This document shows, piece after piece, positions 10,780-21,663 of a stretch of 64,000 nt of DNA. The notes under the pieces were generated by a model, which searched no databases, had not been told where the DNA came from, and was given only the letters and a program-made list of their open reading frames with translations. The translations under genes were made by a program, and so were the position numbers. Numbering within the stretch: position 1 is the stretch's first letter; every line of letters begins with the position of its first letter. The stretch comes from Hypericum androsaemum (Eukaryota; Streptophyta; Magnoliopsida; Malpighiales; Hypericaceae): positions 13,279,691 to 13,343,690 of the forward strand of contig OZ023185.1 of the NCBI GenBank assembly GCA_963995505.1, written 5' to 3'.

Positions 10780-11165
10780 ACATACAAATATGAAGGGTGA
10801 GATAATCTCCCATTTGGTTCTCTTTTTATTGTGTATTCTTGATATATGCTATTTGAATTTTTATTGACCTACTACCATGTCCAATGACCAAAATAATCTC
10901 CTAGAACTAGAGTTAGAGCCTCTTATCGTGGTGATCAAATACTATTATTATAAGTACTACGAGAAAGAATTGGGAGAAGACGAGTGAGAGGCGAAGTAGT
11001 TTTAGGATATTTGTAAGGGATTCGTTTGAACTGAGCAAGTTGGTTTACTTGCCATTTTACATTCTGACACTGAATTGGCTTGGATTTTTTTCAAGTTAGG
11101 AGAAAAATCTCAAAGATGCAAAGGTCAAGATGGACATCATCTTCCAGACTTTGATTGATAAGATG
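10780..11165 (+). pseudogene. G block 3, truncated
   Basis: Copy of the 2745 and 6245 fragments that stops at about 11165, where unrelated sequence and then the (TA)n tract begin. This marks the right border of the array. Confidence 0.35.
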
Positions 11166-11217
11166 CGGAATAGCAAGGCTCGGCCTTGCTCAACTATGGT
11201 TGACGATCTTCTAACTG

Positions 11218-11220
<3 letters not shown>

Positions 11221-11275
<55 letters not shown>
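11221..11275. repeat. (TA)n microsatellite
   Basis: About 27 perfect TA dinucleotides at the right edge of the tandem array. Such tracts can extrude cruciforms and are common breakpoints. Confidence 0.95.
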
Positions 11276-11280
<5 letters not shown>

Positions 11281-11285
11281 AATTC

Positions 11286-11510
11286 CCTACACCATATATG
11301 CCACTGAAATCCCAAACGGAGGAGAAGCCATACCTTTGAGCGATGTTGTCAACCTCTTGGGTTGCCCAGTAGGTAGGCAAAGCTACAAAGAACTACAGTC
11401 TTTGTCGAGGGTCGAGGACGATGATGACTCCGTGGCTATAGGAGTCATTGGTTTAGATGTTGTTCGTAGACTAATTATAAGATGGTTCCTTTTTATTTAA
11501 GTGCTCTTTA
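11286..11510 (+). other. Coding-like open stretch, unrecognised
   Basis: One plus frame stays open for about 70 codons without an obvious start: YATEIPNGGEAIPLSDVVNL, then LGCPVGRQSYKEL, then DDDDSVAIGVIGLDVVRR, ending at a TAA near 11500. The composition is protein-like, and the surroundings are AT-rich non-coding. It may be a stray exon. No family recognised. Confidence 0.3.
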
Positions 11511-13055
11511 TTAGTTAAATTTTATCTTATATTTTGTCCAGACAAAATGTGCTCATGAACACTATAATGTGTAACAATTAGTAAGTTTAAAATTTTACTT
11601 GATTCGAAACAAAAAAATTCCTTGTAACCAGCTGGAAAACAAAAAGATGACCAAAATAAGCCAAATAATTATTTTTTGCAAAACAATTCCATCATTAACT
11701 ATGTTTATGATATTTGGTAAATTCTTAGTATTTTACATTCAACGAATGTTGGTTCTATCTATTTTTATAATATTCTATGTTATTAGTATTTTTAAGAAAT
11801 TTAATGATGTTTTATTTAATTGGTTGGTGACTGTCCCTCCTCACTACCCGACTTATGGATTAGTTCGAGGATAGTTGTTAGGTTGACGTTTTACTAACTT
11901 GCTGGCTGGTGATCCTCTCTCTTAACTGCCTGATCTGTCAGACAACTCGAAGTTAGCTGATAAGTATTTTGGACATTTCGTTGATTTTTGATCAACAGAA
12001 GACCCTTCTTGACTTCCCAGAATGTGGATTTGCCAGAGGCTTCTTTTCTTTTTATTTGTTTTTATTTTTCTTGGGAAATAAATGCGGCAATTTATTTTTT
12101 TAAATGATGTTTTATTTATTTTTATAATGTTTATATTTTTGATCAATTTATATAGTTAAGGGAATATTGATCACGAAATATAAATTTGCACTACTTTTTC
12201 TAAGAGAAAAACACTGGATTTATTTCGGGTGCTTCTGAAATCTGAGGTGTTTTGATAATTTAGTAAATGATTTCCTTTGACTCGCCCCGCTAGTAACTAT
12301 ATCACAAAATGTAATTTGAAAGTGACACTTAAAGAAATCAGCCAAGTTTGTACTTTTGCATTTTTAGTCGTGAGGGCAATTTTATGAGAGAGAGTCTGGA
12401 TCAAAAGGTAATTCTGGTTTAGTATTTTTAATAAATAGAGCACTTTATTAATAGAAAGAAAAGAAAAACAATAGTCATAATTGAATCTTAGATAAACTAT
12501 TTCACATGTGTGTAGTCGAAAACAACATAAATTTAATTAATAATGAATACTACAATTACCGGTCTTGCGCCAATTCAGGGTTTAGGATGAAATAAGCCAG
12601 AACATTGCACATTGGAGCCCGGCGGCTTTTTAAGAAAATTTGGGGAATTTGTGTTAGCTGAGATAGAAAAGGACTTATTTTAAATTAGGGATGATTGTTG
12701 GTTGTAAAAAAAAAATTGTTAAGAATAGAAAAGGACGGAAGGAAAATTCAAAAAATGTTTGATAATGTTTTTTACTCTTTAAATGGTGAAATGACATGAC
12801 ATAACAAAAAGAGAAAAGTTCACCTTCTTTCAAATATCATCATGTACTTTAAAAAAAATATTGAAGCTGTCAATTTTGACTCCAAACTAAAAAAAACTGT
12901 CATTTTGAAGCTGACTTGGCATAACACGTCGGACATTTTAATCCTATTTGGCAATATAATTTGGCCCAAAATTAAATATCATTTTCAATCCGTTATCTTT
13001 TTATAATTTTCAAATACCCGGTGCAACACGACCTATTTTGGTGCCTCGACAACCA
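11511..13055. other. AT-rich intergenic stretch
   Basis: Poly-A/T runs and no frame with family signal. A 74-codon minus frame at 11922-12146 and a 91-codon plus frame at 11599-11874 look like chance openings in AT-rich DNA. I see nothing else. Confidence 0.5.
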
Positions 13056-13059
13056 GTCT

Positions 13060-13275
13060 CGCAATTCTTGTACATGTATGTAAGGTTTGCTGCACAGAGG
13101 CGAGCCTTCTTTTCAAGTCTATGCTGCACAGAGATGAGCCTTATTTTAATGTCTACGAATGTTTGTGGGGTTGGATGTGTATTTTCTGAAGGATTTTATG
13201 GGTGGACAACTCTTGTATGCACTGGCCAAGGATGAAAATGAGAACATGTATCCTTTGGCCATTACAGTGGTTCAG
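13060..13275 (+). pseudogene. MULE (Mutator-like) transposase fragment
   Basis: The plus strand reads GLDVYFLKDFMGGQLL followed by KDENENMYPLAITVV, matching the start of the MULE transposase catalytic core (family pattern G(L/V)DGCFLKG...GQLL...D.N..M.P.A..VV). The first catalytic Asp is retained, while the usual Gly after it is Val. Upstream, MYVRFAAQRRAF corresponds to the segment that precedes the core in this family, and about 60 bases are duplicated with changes. The frame ends where the Copia LTR begins near 13280, so the Copia element probably interrupted it. Only about 70 residues of a protein of some 700 remain. Confidence 0.7.
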
Positions 13276-13279
13276 AAAG

Positions 13280-13961
13280 TGAGGATGAGGATGGGAGAAC
13301 TAATACCACATCGAAAATCACAAGAGACTTTTTCCTATTTATAAGGAGAAACTCCAAGCTGGTGTAACATTAAATATTCCACCTCAAGAGCTGACCGAGG
13401 CTACGCACCATCCGAGCACGAGCACGCGCTCGCCCACGTGCGTGTGCGTATGGCGCATTAGACGCAGGTCGCAATGGGCGCTTTGTAGCGCACTTGGCAC
13501 GTGCGCATCGTCATGAGGAGCCTTTAATTTTGGCAAATTCTGGATGGGTCCAAAACGTCCCAGAAACTTCCAGACGGCCGAAGAGTGCGAGCGAAGGCTT
13601 GCCTATCCGAACAGTCACAAAGAAGTGCGGAAAGGTGCATGTGCTCAGCTACCCACCGAAGGGACACGAGCGGAGGCATGCCTGCTGGCCGAACGGACAC
13701 GCCCCTTCGGAGTGCCAGCCTCCCTCCCATCCAGCAGCCTATAAATAGGCCTCTCCCCCTCATTTGTATATCAGACGGTTCGCCTGAAGCTTCGAGGCTC
13801 GTTGTGCTACGAACTCGAAGTCTGAAAATTGTTGTATCTTAGGGACGATTGCCGAAGCCCGTAAGCACTGAAAATGGGACAATCTCATCTTACGGAGAAA
13901 GAGTCAAACTCTTGTCTCGACTATAAGATCCTAATCAATACACTTCCTCCGACAAACAACA
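13280..13961 (+). repeat. 5' LTR of Copia-1, truncated
   Basis: Collinear with the 3' LTR from its GGATGGGAGAAC segment to the terminal CCGACAAACAACA. It lacks the first ~90 bp, a ~55-bp segment near 13680 and a ~75-bp segment near 13770. It keeps the TATA-like TATAAATAGG at 13740-13749. Confidence 0.8.
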
Positions 13962-13991
13962 ATCGTAAGACGAGATCAGTGTACTTGAAGA

Positions 13992-14880
13992 TGGCATCAT
14001 TAAGCTTCGCACCAACAGCAGTGCCAGCGGTCCTGGGAACTGTCCACACCGAAAGGCCGGCCAAGTTCAACTGTACCGAGTTCAATAGGTGGCAACAGAA
14101 GATGCTATTCTACCTGACGACACTCAACCTGGTCTAATTCTTGAAGGAAGAGGCTCCAAAGGTAGCAGAAAATGAGGCTGATCCACAGAAGATCAACGCC
14201 CTCGATTCATGGAGTCACAGCGACTTCCTATGTCGTAACTATGTCCTGAATGGCTTAGACGACGCCCTTTATAATGTCTATACAGGTACAAAGACTGCGA
14301 AAGAATTGTGGGACTCTCTGGAGAAGAAGTACAAAATAAAAGATGCTGGGATGAAGAAATTCATCATCGAAAGGTTCCTCGACTTCCAGATAGTGAACAC
14401 CAAGAAGGTCATAGACCAAGTCCAAGAGCTGTAGCTGATTCTATACGAGATTCACGCCGAAGGCATACAACTCAGCGAATCCTTCCAAGTGGCTGCTCTA
14501 ATCAAGAAGCTACCCCCTCTGTGGAAGGACTTCAAGAACTACCTCAAACATAAGAGGAAAGGACATGGGGCTGGAAGACCTGATCGTGAGACTAAGGATC
14601 GAGGAAGATAACTGAAAGTCCGAAGTTAAGACCGGCAGGACCAACTCCGAGGCTAAGGTACACCTCGCCGAAGATGGTACTAGCAAGAAGAGGAAGAAGC
14701 TCGAAAATAAGCAGGAGAAGCAAGAGCCAAAGCAAAAGAAAGCTAAGAAGATCAAGGGCAATTGCTGCAACTGCGACACGTCTGGTCACATGGCCAAAGG
14801 TCGCTTGCCGAAGAAGGACGATTGTGAGAAGGCTAACCTGGCTGAGGACTTCTATCCACCATGGCGTTTGAAGCCAATCT
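13992..14880 (+). pseudogene. Copia-1 gag remnant
   Basis: Starts MASLSFAPTAVPAVLGTVH and shows the Copia gag core: [44 protein letters not shown], then FQVAALIKKLPPLWKDFKNY. Stops interrupt it after LNLV and after VQEL, and frameshifts follow near 14570. A Lys/Arg-rich tail and a degenerate zinc knuckle (about 14760-14820, CNCDTSGHMAKG in a shifted frame) end it. The family is of the Tnt1/Tork type by its gag wording; the exact lineage is uncertain. Confidence 0.8.
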
Positions 14881-14889
14881 AGTGGATAA

Positions 14890-15924
14890 CCCAAGAGAGT
14901 GGTTCATAGTCACATGGGCAACCCGACACATCTGCTCAGACAAGGAGATGTTCTCGACCTATACAGCCATCAACGGGCAGAAGTTGTTCATGGGTAACTC
15001 TGCAACTTCTCCCGTAGTTGGACTAGGCCAGTGGTGCTAAAGCTGACCTCAGAAAAAGAGCTGACCCTCAAAGATGTGCTGTATGTCCCAAACATTCGTA
15101 AGAACTTAGTATCCGGCTCACTGTTGAGCAAAGCTGGGATGAAACTAGTATTTGAGGCCGATAGGTTTGTATTGACTAAGGCTGGTACCTTTGTAAGAAA
15201 GGGTTACCTCGAGAGGGGGCTCTTTAAGATGAATATAATAACTATGAAATGCACCTTTGAAGGGCCTAATAAAGTTATCAATTCTTCTTGCTTGGCTGTG
15301 TGTTCTAATTTATGGCATGATAGATTAGGACACGTAAATTTGAGCTCACTAAGAAAGTTAGTAAGTTTAAATTTATTGCCTAAAATAGAGTTTGACCTAA
15401 ACAATAAATGTGAAGTATGTGTAGAGGCAAAAATGACTAAAGCACCTTTTCATTCAGTGGAAAGAAGTACTACACCTTTGGAGTTAATTCATACCGACAT
15501 ATGCGATATGAAACACGTGCAAACTAGAGGTGAGAAAAAGTATTTTATCACATTTATTGACGATTGCACGAGGTACTGTTATGTACACCTCTTGAAAGGA
15601 AAAGACGAAGCTCTAGAAGCTTTCAAGAGTTATAAGAATGAGGTTGAAAATCAACTTAGCACTAAAATCAAAATGATTCGAAGTGATAGAGGGGGAGAAT
15701 ATGTAGCTCCGTTTGAAGAATTCTGCCAACAATATGGCATTATTCATCAGACAACTGCTCCATACTCACCTCAATCAAATGGCGTAGCTGAATGCAAGAA
15801 TCGAACTCTTAAGGAGATGATGAACGCTATGTTGATTAGCTCGGGCTTACACCAGAATATGTGGGGGAAAGCTGTGCTCTCAGCTAATCACATTCTAAAT
15901 AAATTGCCACAAAACTCCATATGA
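14890..15924 (+). pseudogene. Copia-1 protease remnant and integrase
   Basis: The protease region reads VTWATRHICSDKEMF where the family has a catalytic VDSGAT motif, so the Asp is lost. From 15031 a 297-codon open frame holds most of integrase: the HHCC zinc region ([15 protein letters not shown] and CEVCVEA), then a catalytic core with [14 protein letters not shown] and [11 protein letters not shown], so the D, D and E residues are visible. It ends by frameshift after NKLPQNSI at 15924. Confidence 0.8.
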
Positions 15925-16084
15925 ATTATGGAAAGGGAGAAAACCTTCCTACGGTTATCTTAAAGTGTGGGGGTGCTTAGCCAAGGTAGAATTAACTCCA
16001 CCTAAAAGGGTGAGAATATGACCCAAGACCGTTAACTGCATCTTTATCGGATATGCCCACAACAGTAATGCATACCGATTTCTA

Positions 16085-17300
16085 GTGCACAAGTCTGAAA
16101 ATCCTGAAATCAACGAGGGAATGGTCATAGAATCAAGGAATGCAACATTCTTTGAGAATATCTTTCCTAAAAAGGAAACGAAAGAAGTAAGCTCAAACAA
16201 AAAAGTTATGAAGCTACACAAGGCTCTGATCAAGGTGTTGAGGAACCTAGACAGAGTAAGAGGACCAAAATAGCCAAGTCGTTTAGTCCAAATTTTCTTA
16301 ATTACATAATTGAAAATGAACCTGAGATAATCCAAGAGGCATTATCTAGTCTGGATGCTCCTCTCTGGAAAAAAGCTATCAATAGTGTGATAGAATCTAT
16401 CATGCAAAATCACACGTGAGAAATCATGGATCTCCTACCAGGTTGTAAACCTTTAGGCTGGAAGTGGATCCTTAAAAGGAAATACAAAGCTGATGGATCA
16501 ATCGACAAGTAAAAAGCTCGATTGGTAGTTAAAGGGTTCAAACAGAAAGAAGGATATGATTTCTTTGACACGTATTCGCCGGTCACAAGAATCACATCAA
16601 TTAGAGTGCTCATAGCTGTCGCAGCACTCTATAACCTCGAGATACATCATATTGATGTAAAAATAGCTTTCCTAAATGGAGAACTGGAAGAGAAAATATA
16701 TATGGAATAACCTGAAGGGTTTGTTGCCCCCGGATAAGAACATAAAGTGTGCAAGCTGGTTAAGTCACTGTACGGGCTGAAACAGGTGCTGAAAAAATGG
16801 CATGAGAAATTTGACAGAACAATGATGTCAAATGACTTTAAGATCAATGAGTGTGATAAATGTGTATACATTAAAGGCACACCTGATGCTTACGTGATTG
16901 TATGTCTGTATGTCAACGATATGCTAATCGTGGGAAGTAGTAATGATCTTATCGTAAAAACTAAGAATATGTTAAAGAACAACTTTGACATGAAAAATAT
17001 GAGTCTAGCTGACGTCATACTAGGAATTAAAATCTCTAGGACGACTGAAAGAATTGTCTTGTCACAATCTCACTACGTTGAGAATGTACTCAAGAAGTTC
17101 GATGCTTTTGACAAACCTCTAGCTAAGACTCCAGTAGACCTGAGTCTACAGTTAACTAAAAATAGAGGGGACCCAGTATCTCAACTGAAGTATGCAAGAA
17201 TCATTAGGAGTCTGATGTACTTGACAAATTGTACATGCCAGTTAGCTCAGTTAGCAAGCTTAGTAGATTCACGAGCAATCCAGGATCAGATCACTGGTTA
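16085..17300 (+). pseudogene. Copia-1 reverse transcriptase remnant
   Basis: In the same phase but with several stops: GWKWILKRKYKADGSIDK, stop, KARLVVKGFKQKEGYDF, TYSPVTRITSIRVLIAVAAL, HHIDVKIAFLNGELEEKIYM, stop, KSLYGLKQVLKKWHEKFD. The active-site box reads YVNDML where Copia enzymes have YVDD, so one catalytic Asp is Asn. The remainder to 17300 follows the connection domain (LSQSHYVENVLKKF). Confidence 0.8.
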
Positions 17301-17379
17301 GCTCTGGAAAGGGTTCTAAAGTATCTAAAGTATCCAGGATCAGATCACTGGTTATACTAGGTATCCAGCTGTATTAGAA

Positions 17380-17850
17380 GGATACAGTGATGCGAATTAG
17401 ATATCGGATACTAAAGACTCCAAATCTACTAGTGGTTATGTGTTCACCATAGGTGGAGGAGTAGTGTCCTGGAAATCCTCTAAACAAACGTGCATAGCTC
17501 GATCCACCATGGAATCAAAGTTTATAGCACTAGATAAAGCTGGGGAAGAAGCTGAATGGCTCAAAAATTTCCTAGAGGATATTCCGTGTTGGAACAAGCT
17601 TGTGCCCCCTGTATTAATACATTGTGATAGCATGTCTGCAATCGGGAGAGCACAAAGTACAATGTACAACGGTAAGTCTCGATCCGTAGGAGACATAACA
17701 CCATTAGGCAATTGATCTCTGGTGGTATAATTACCATTGATTATGTGAAGTCCAAGGACAACATAGCTGATCCTTTGACGAAAGGAATCAACACAGATCA
17801 GATGTATAATGCAGTAAAGGGAATGGGGTTAAAATCCACACATTAAAGAA
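17380..17850 (+). pseudogene. Copia-1 RNase H remnant
   Basis: Reads [20 protein letters not shown], then [19 protein letters not shown], then [13 protein letters not shown], the usual C-terminal Copia RNase H pattern, then DYVKSKDNIADPLTKGI in another frame. The preceding ~70 bases (17290-17370) carry a small duplication of TCCAGGATCAGATCACTGGT. Confidence 0.75.
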
Positions 17851-18391
17851 CGTTCATAGCGGTAACTTAACCATGATGAGTGGAGATCCCACAAACTTGG
17901 TTCAATGAGACAACTAAGTTATGGATGGTTCAGATGATTATTTGGAACCCATCCCATTCTCAGAAGCTGCCCAAGTACGAATCTGCAGAGGTGTGGTAAG
18001 GTTAAGCGTCTACGCTTTTAATGATTCCTATACCAAGAAAATGTGGAGTATGGCAGTATACTCTTGATGGGAGATCACCTATATAAGTGTGAAGTAAGGC
18101 CGCTTCAAATAAAAAAATACTTATGAATCTAAGATAAGGTCCATGGCCGAAACGGACACAAAGTGAGAATCAAAAGATATTAGAGATATCATTGTGTAAA
18201 TGTTATTATCTAGGTTCACGTAAAAAAGCTGACTAGTTCAAGACATCGCGTTCACTAAGCAACAAGTAAATCCGATAGCATTTTACTAGGGAAGGTTCAA
18301 AGCCGTAAGCTACCTTTCTAAATGCAATGATAACTCGTCAGAACTTTCTTAAAAGTGTCAGCATGCATTAATCATCATTCATGTGGGGGAT

Positions 18392-19297
18392 TGTTGGAAT
18401 AAATGCATAATTAATGCATTTGGGCCAAGCTGAAAGGCCCAAGCTGAAAAGCCCAAGCTGAAAAGCCCAAGCTGAGGATGGGAGAACCATTACCACATCG
18501 GAAATCGCAAGGGACTTTTTCCTGTTTATAAGGAGAAGCTCCAAGCTGATGTAACATTAAATGTTCTACCTGAAGAGCTGACCGAGGCTGCCTGCGAGGA
18601 TGGTGCGTAGCACCATTCAAACACGAGCATGCACACGCGCGTGTGCGCATGGCGCATTAGACGCAGGTCGCAATGGGCGCTTTGTGGCGCACTTGGCACT
18701 TTGCACGTGCGCATCGTCATGAGGAGCCTTTAATTTTGGCAAATTCTGGACGAGTCTAAAATGTACCAAAAACTTCCAGATGGCCGAAGGAGTGCGAACG
18801 AAGGCTTGTCCATCCGAACAGTCACGAAGAAGTGCGGAAAAGTGCCTGTACTCAGATTCCCACCGAAGGGACACGAGCGGAGGGTTGCCTGTCGAAGGAT
18901 TTCAGAATGTCTCCGAAGAGCTACGAGCACAGCCAGTCTACCTGCTGGCCGAACGGACGCGCCCCTTCGGAGTGCTAGCCTCCTTCTCATCCATCAGTCT
19001 ATAAATAGGCCTCTCCCCCTCATTTGCATCTCACCCCACAACTCATTGCATAAGCATTCGTTAGTAATAGTTTTTCTTCTCTCCCTCTCTCAAGAAAGTT
19101 CTGAATATTGGACGGTTCGCCTGAAGCTTCGAGGGTCATTGTGCTACGAACTCGAAGTCCAAAAGTCGTTGTATCTTGGGGACGACTGCCGCAGCCCGTA
19201 AGCACTGAATACGGGGTAATCTCGTCTTACGAAGAAAGAGTCCGACTCTTGCCTCGACTATAAGATCCTAATCAAGTACCACCTCCGACAAACAACA
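18392..19297 (+). repeat. 3' LTR of Copia-1 (906 bp)
   Basis: Begins TGTTGGAATAAATGC after the purine tract at 18383-18390 and ends CCGACAAACAACA. It opens with the inverted repeat AATGCATAATTAATGCATT and about four tandem 14-bp AAGCCCAAGCTGAA units (18422-18475). Promoter-like TATAAATAGG at 19000-19009. The last ~550 bp, from 18749, are duplicated at 22788-23316. Confidence 0.85.
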
Positions 19298-20882
19298 TAT
19301 TTTGGCACTTCCATTTCAGGGATAATCAGGCCCTTTTCCTGGCACTCCGTATAAGAAGTGAACCGCCAACATGCTTGGCTGGTTTGCATGGTTTTAAGCT
19401 TGGCTGGCTTGTGGCCTTATTTTTATCTTGGGGATTCCTTACGCAATTGCCATCTTGGTTTAATTGCTTAGGAATCCTGAGCTCGTGCAGTTTGTACCTA
19501 TTTTGATAGGAGTCTCAACTTTGTAACTTAGTGCCGGAAATAGTGTTATCGAGGGTACTCTTTTTCTCTGGTGCATTTTTTTCTCAATGGGTTTTGCCGT
19601 ATCAGGGTTTAAAGAGGCCGGCGGCTACGAGAGTGTGAGTTCTCCTTCTGGAATATTATATTTATAAATAAAATTTTACTTTTAAAAAAATTAGGTGCAT
19701 GCATGTACCTCTTCTATGAAAAGGTTCAATAGGGTTCTAATTTTCTATGAAATAATGACCCGCGTGGAGGTGTTCCTTAGAATCACGGTAAATTATTTGG
19801 TGAGCATCAATGAAACTCTAGGTGAAGACAAAGAAGAAAGGATTGTTTCTGGAAATTAGGAGCTACAAACTTAAGAGTTTCGAAGGCGACAAGAGAACAT
19901 AGGTTGAAAACAACCTCAGAACCGTGAAGAAGGAGGCGCAATTTATTGACAGAAGATACACCAAAGGGCCATAATTACATGACGCCTCTTTCTTTTTAGA
20001 AACAAATAAAGACTTATTTATATATATTCAACGCTCACGATGGGAAGTCCTGATACAACAAAGCCTGAAGCTCCAAAGGAAGATGGAGGCTCCAATTGGA
20101 TGTACATTGTTTAGCTCTAGATCTAGTTGCAACTCAACTGGCAAAAACATTCGCTAATCTAGAAGTAAATTGGAAACTACACAAAAATAAGTGTGCAAGA
20201 GCTGATCTAGGTAAGATAGCATCGTTTTCAACTCGCCAATTGATGAACTCAACGGCAGTATTGCAATCAGAAATTGTAACTGAGACACCGCTAAACCTAC
20301 AATTTTAAGTGAAACTGTAACATTAGGTAGTTTGAATTTATATGAATAAACTATGTTGGTATCGGTTGCATAACACCCCACTAAACTCACCCATAATGAA
20401 AACCATCACTTGAGAACATGAATACACATGAAGGTAGGTCAAATTACGGAATTGATTGCTAGGAGAGAACGAATTAAGAAGAGCACTTTTGTGTGACGGT
20501 GAAGTCTTTGGCCTTCCCCAACATGAATACACTTGATCAAAGTTCAAGGGAAGTGAAATACCAACACACACAAAAGCATCTCCTTAGGTTATCTCGTCTT
20601 AATGGCGTCATTGCATGAAAATAAATAAAACAATAAAGAAAATACCAGCCAATGGGGTCTGGCCCGTTTGGCACAGGAAGAGGAGGAGACCAGATTAATT
20701 CAAGTACCAGAAACACTACTCCATTAACTAATAATTACGATGAACACTTGTAGTAAAGAACGAAGGCTAATTAGTACCTCCCATAACCTAACAACTAAAG
20801 ACACCGACCTATCACTGAACAACGATAAAAAAAAAAGGCACTCCAAACCCTAAAGAAGAAGAAAAAAAACTAAGCAGCAGGT
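19298..20882. other. Non-coding stretch of the duplication, copy 1
   Basis: No domain-bearing frame. A 70-codon plus frame (20096-20308) and overlapping minus frames are kept in both copies only because the copies are recent. For the PAH-like gene this is downstream (3') DNA and may include its 3' untranslated region. Confidence 0.5.
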
Positions 20883-21128
20883 TCAGGCGCATGTAGGGGA
20901 ACCGGTACTTGCATCCACCACAAGCCTTCGAAGTTGCAGAAGCAAATCCTGATGTTTAACAAGGAGAAACGGGGCAACCTCGCAGAAGAAGTCATGTATG
21001 CTCACTCGGCCATCCACGTACAATTTCCATTCCTCCAGTATATCCTCGAGTACTCCGACGTCGTCCGCCCCTAAGTACTTGCCTATCTCCTTCTCCACCA
21101 GTTTCATGCTCGACTCGTTCCGGCTCAT
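20883..21128 (-). CDS. Small PAH (SIN3-type)-like protein, copy 1
   Basis: Eighty-one codons from the ATG at 21128 (MSRNESSMKLVEKEIGKYLG) to TGA at 20883. Residues about 20-70 read LEDILEEWKLYVDGR, VSIHDFFCEVAPFLL and KHQDLLLQLRRLV. This follows the paired amphipathic helix pattern of SIN3 corepressors (F/L..IL..Y..GR....F...V..LL..H.DLL..), which binds transcription-factor peptides; here it would be a single-PAH protein. An in-frame GTG codon upstream extends the open frame by 8 residues, but the ATG is preferred. A minus-strand TATAAAT lies at 21211-21217, about 85 bases upstream of the ATG, so a promoter is present. The second copy is nearly identical. The PAH call is by pattern only. Confidence 0.55.
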   Translation of the reverse strand: MSRNESSMKLVEKEIGKYLGADDVGVLEDILEEWKLYVDGRVSIHDFFCEVAPFLLVKHQDLLLQLRRLVVDASTGSPTCA

Positions 21129-21210
21129 GTCTGCGTCTTGTGAAGCAAGCACGGGTTTTTCCTTCTTTTCTTTGTCTTCAACTTAGGGTTTTCTAGGTCT
21201 TATGCCTTGT

Positions 21211-21217
21211 ATTTATA
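21211..21217 (-). promoter_or_regulatory. TATA box of PAH-like gene copy 1
   Basis: TATAAAT on the minus strand, with a telo-box-like AAACCCTAA between it and the ATG (about 21181-21192). Both elements are kept in copy 2. Confidence 0.45.
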
Positions 21218-21386
21218 CCTGTTATGTTTTTTTTCCCTTTGCTATACGGAGACTATAACCCCAGTGGCAAGGAATCATAGCCTAATAAAAATACCGAATA
21301 AATTAATGCAATTTGGATCTACACATTCTAAAGTTCAACTACAATAGACTGTTGAGTTTTAATATATCACGTCAGATTAAAACTTA

Positions 21387-21660
21387 AGAAAAAATCTTGT
21401 TTAGCACCATATGGTATAGCCAAAAATTACTTAGTATCCTGTGATAAAAAAATTGATCAACCGAGTCATACTTATTCCAATTAATATCAAAAAAGTCCAC
21501 GGGCAGCTGCCCGGATTTGTATGAACCTGCCCGGACCCTATCCGACCAACTAGACCAGCCACGTCAACAAAATCTGATGACGTAATGCCACGTGAATCTT
21601 CTCTCTCTTCCCTCTCTCTCCTCCTTCCCTTCTTTTCTTCTTCTTCTCCTTCTCATTCTC
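21387..21660. mobile_element. MULE left terminal inverted repeat, duplicated copy
   Basis: Same terminal sequence as 25424-25710, preceded by TAAAACTTA. That nonamer is identical to the one flanking the right end of the complete element (29195-29203). The copy stops in a CT-rich run where a gypsy-like LTR begins. Confidence 0.75.
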
Positions 21661-21663
21661 CTC

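Larger units (their letters stand above)
2340..11165. repeat. Tandem segmental duplication, ~4.4-kb unit, about 2.5 copies
   Basis: The same ordered set of blocks recurs. Block R is a pair of ~185-bp AT-rich repeats; then come a 95-codon minus frame, an exon/intron-like stretch with a coiled-coil fragment (minus), another R, a related coiled-coil fragment (plus), another R, and block G. Full unit 1 runs about 3480-7880, unit 2 about 7880-11165 (cut inside G), and a shortened unit about 2340-3480. Matching landmarks are the 95-codon frame at 3845 and 8284, and the G block at 2745, 6245 and 10780. Copies differ by scattered substitutions and small indels, so the array is not recent. The right end stops just before a (TA)n tract. 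It may be an amplified gene-capturing transposon or a duplicated pseudogene cluster. Confidence 0.8.
13280..19297 (+). mobile_element. Decayed Copia LTR retrotransposon (Copia-1)
   Basis: Order gag, protease, integrase, reverse transcriptase, RNase H, as in Ty1/copia. The 3' LTR is complete (18392-19297, TG...CA). The 5' LTR lacks its first ~90 bp and carries internal deletions. The polypurine tract GTGGGGGA precedes the 3' LTR. Many stops and frameshifts make it non-autonomous. No canonical initiator-Met primer site follows the 5' LTR. The left side abuts a MULE transposase scrap; the right side abuts sequence that is duplicated at 23317. Confidence 0.85.
18749..21660. repeat. Segmental duplication, copy 1
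   Basis: Collinear with 22788-25690 at an offset of about 4.04 kb. It begins inside the Copia LTR and includes about 1.6 kb of plain sequence, the PAH-like gene and the left end of a MULE. It ends in a CT-rich stretch where a gypsy-like LTR starts. The copies differ by few substitutions and small indels, so the duplication is fairly recent. Confidence 0.85.

Noticed and set aside
1..11165. Auxilin (J-domain) gene
   Set aside because: The NEDIFGG-type motif and charged helix recall auxilin-like proteins, but no J domain or complete frame exists, so the fragments are left unnamed.
14510..14894. Minus-strand leucine/serine-rich frames of 89 and 100 codons
   Set aside because: They are shadows of the Lys/Arg-rich gag tail of Copia-1 on the plus strand.
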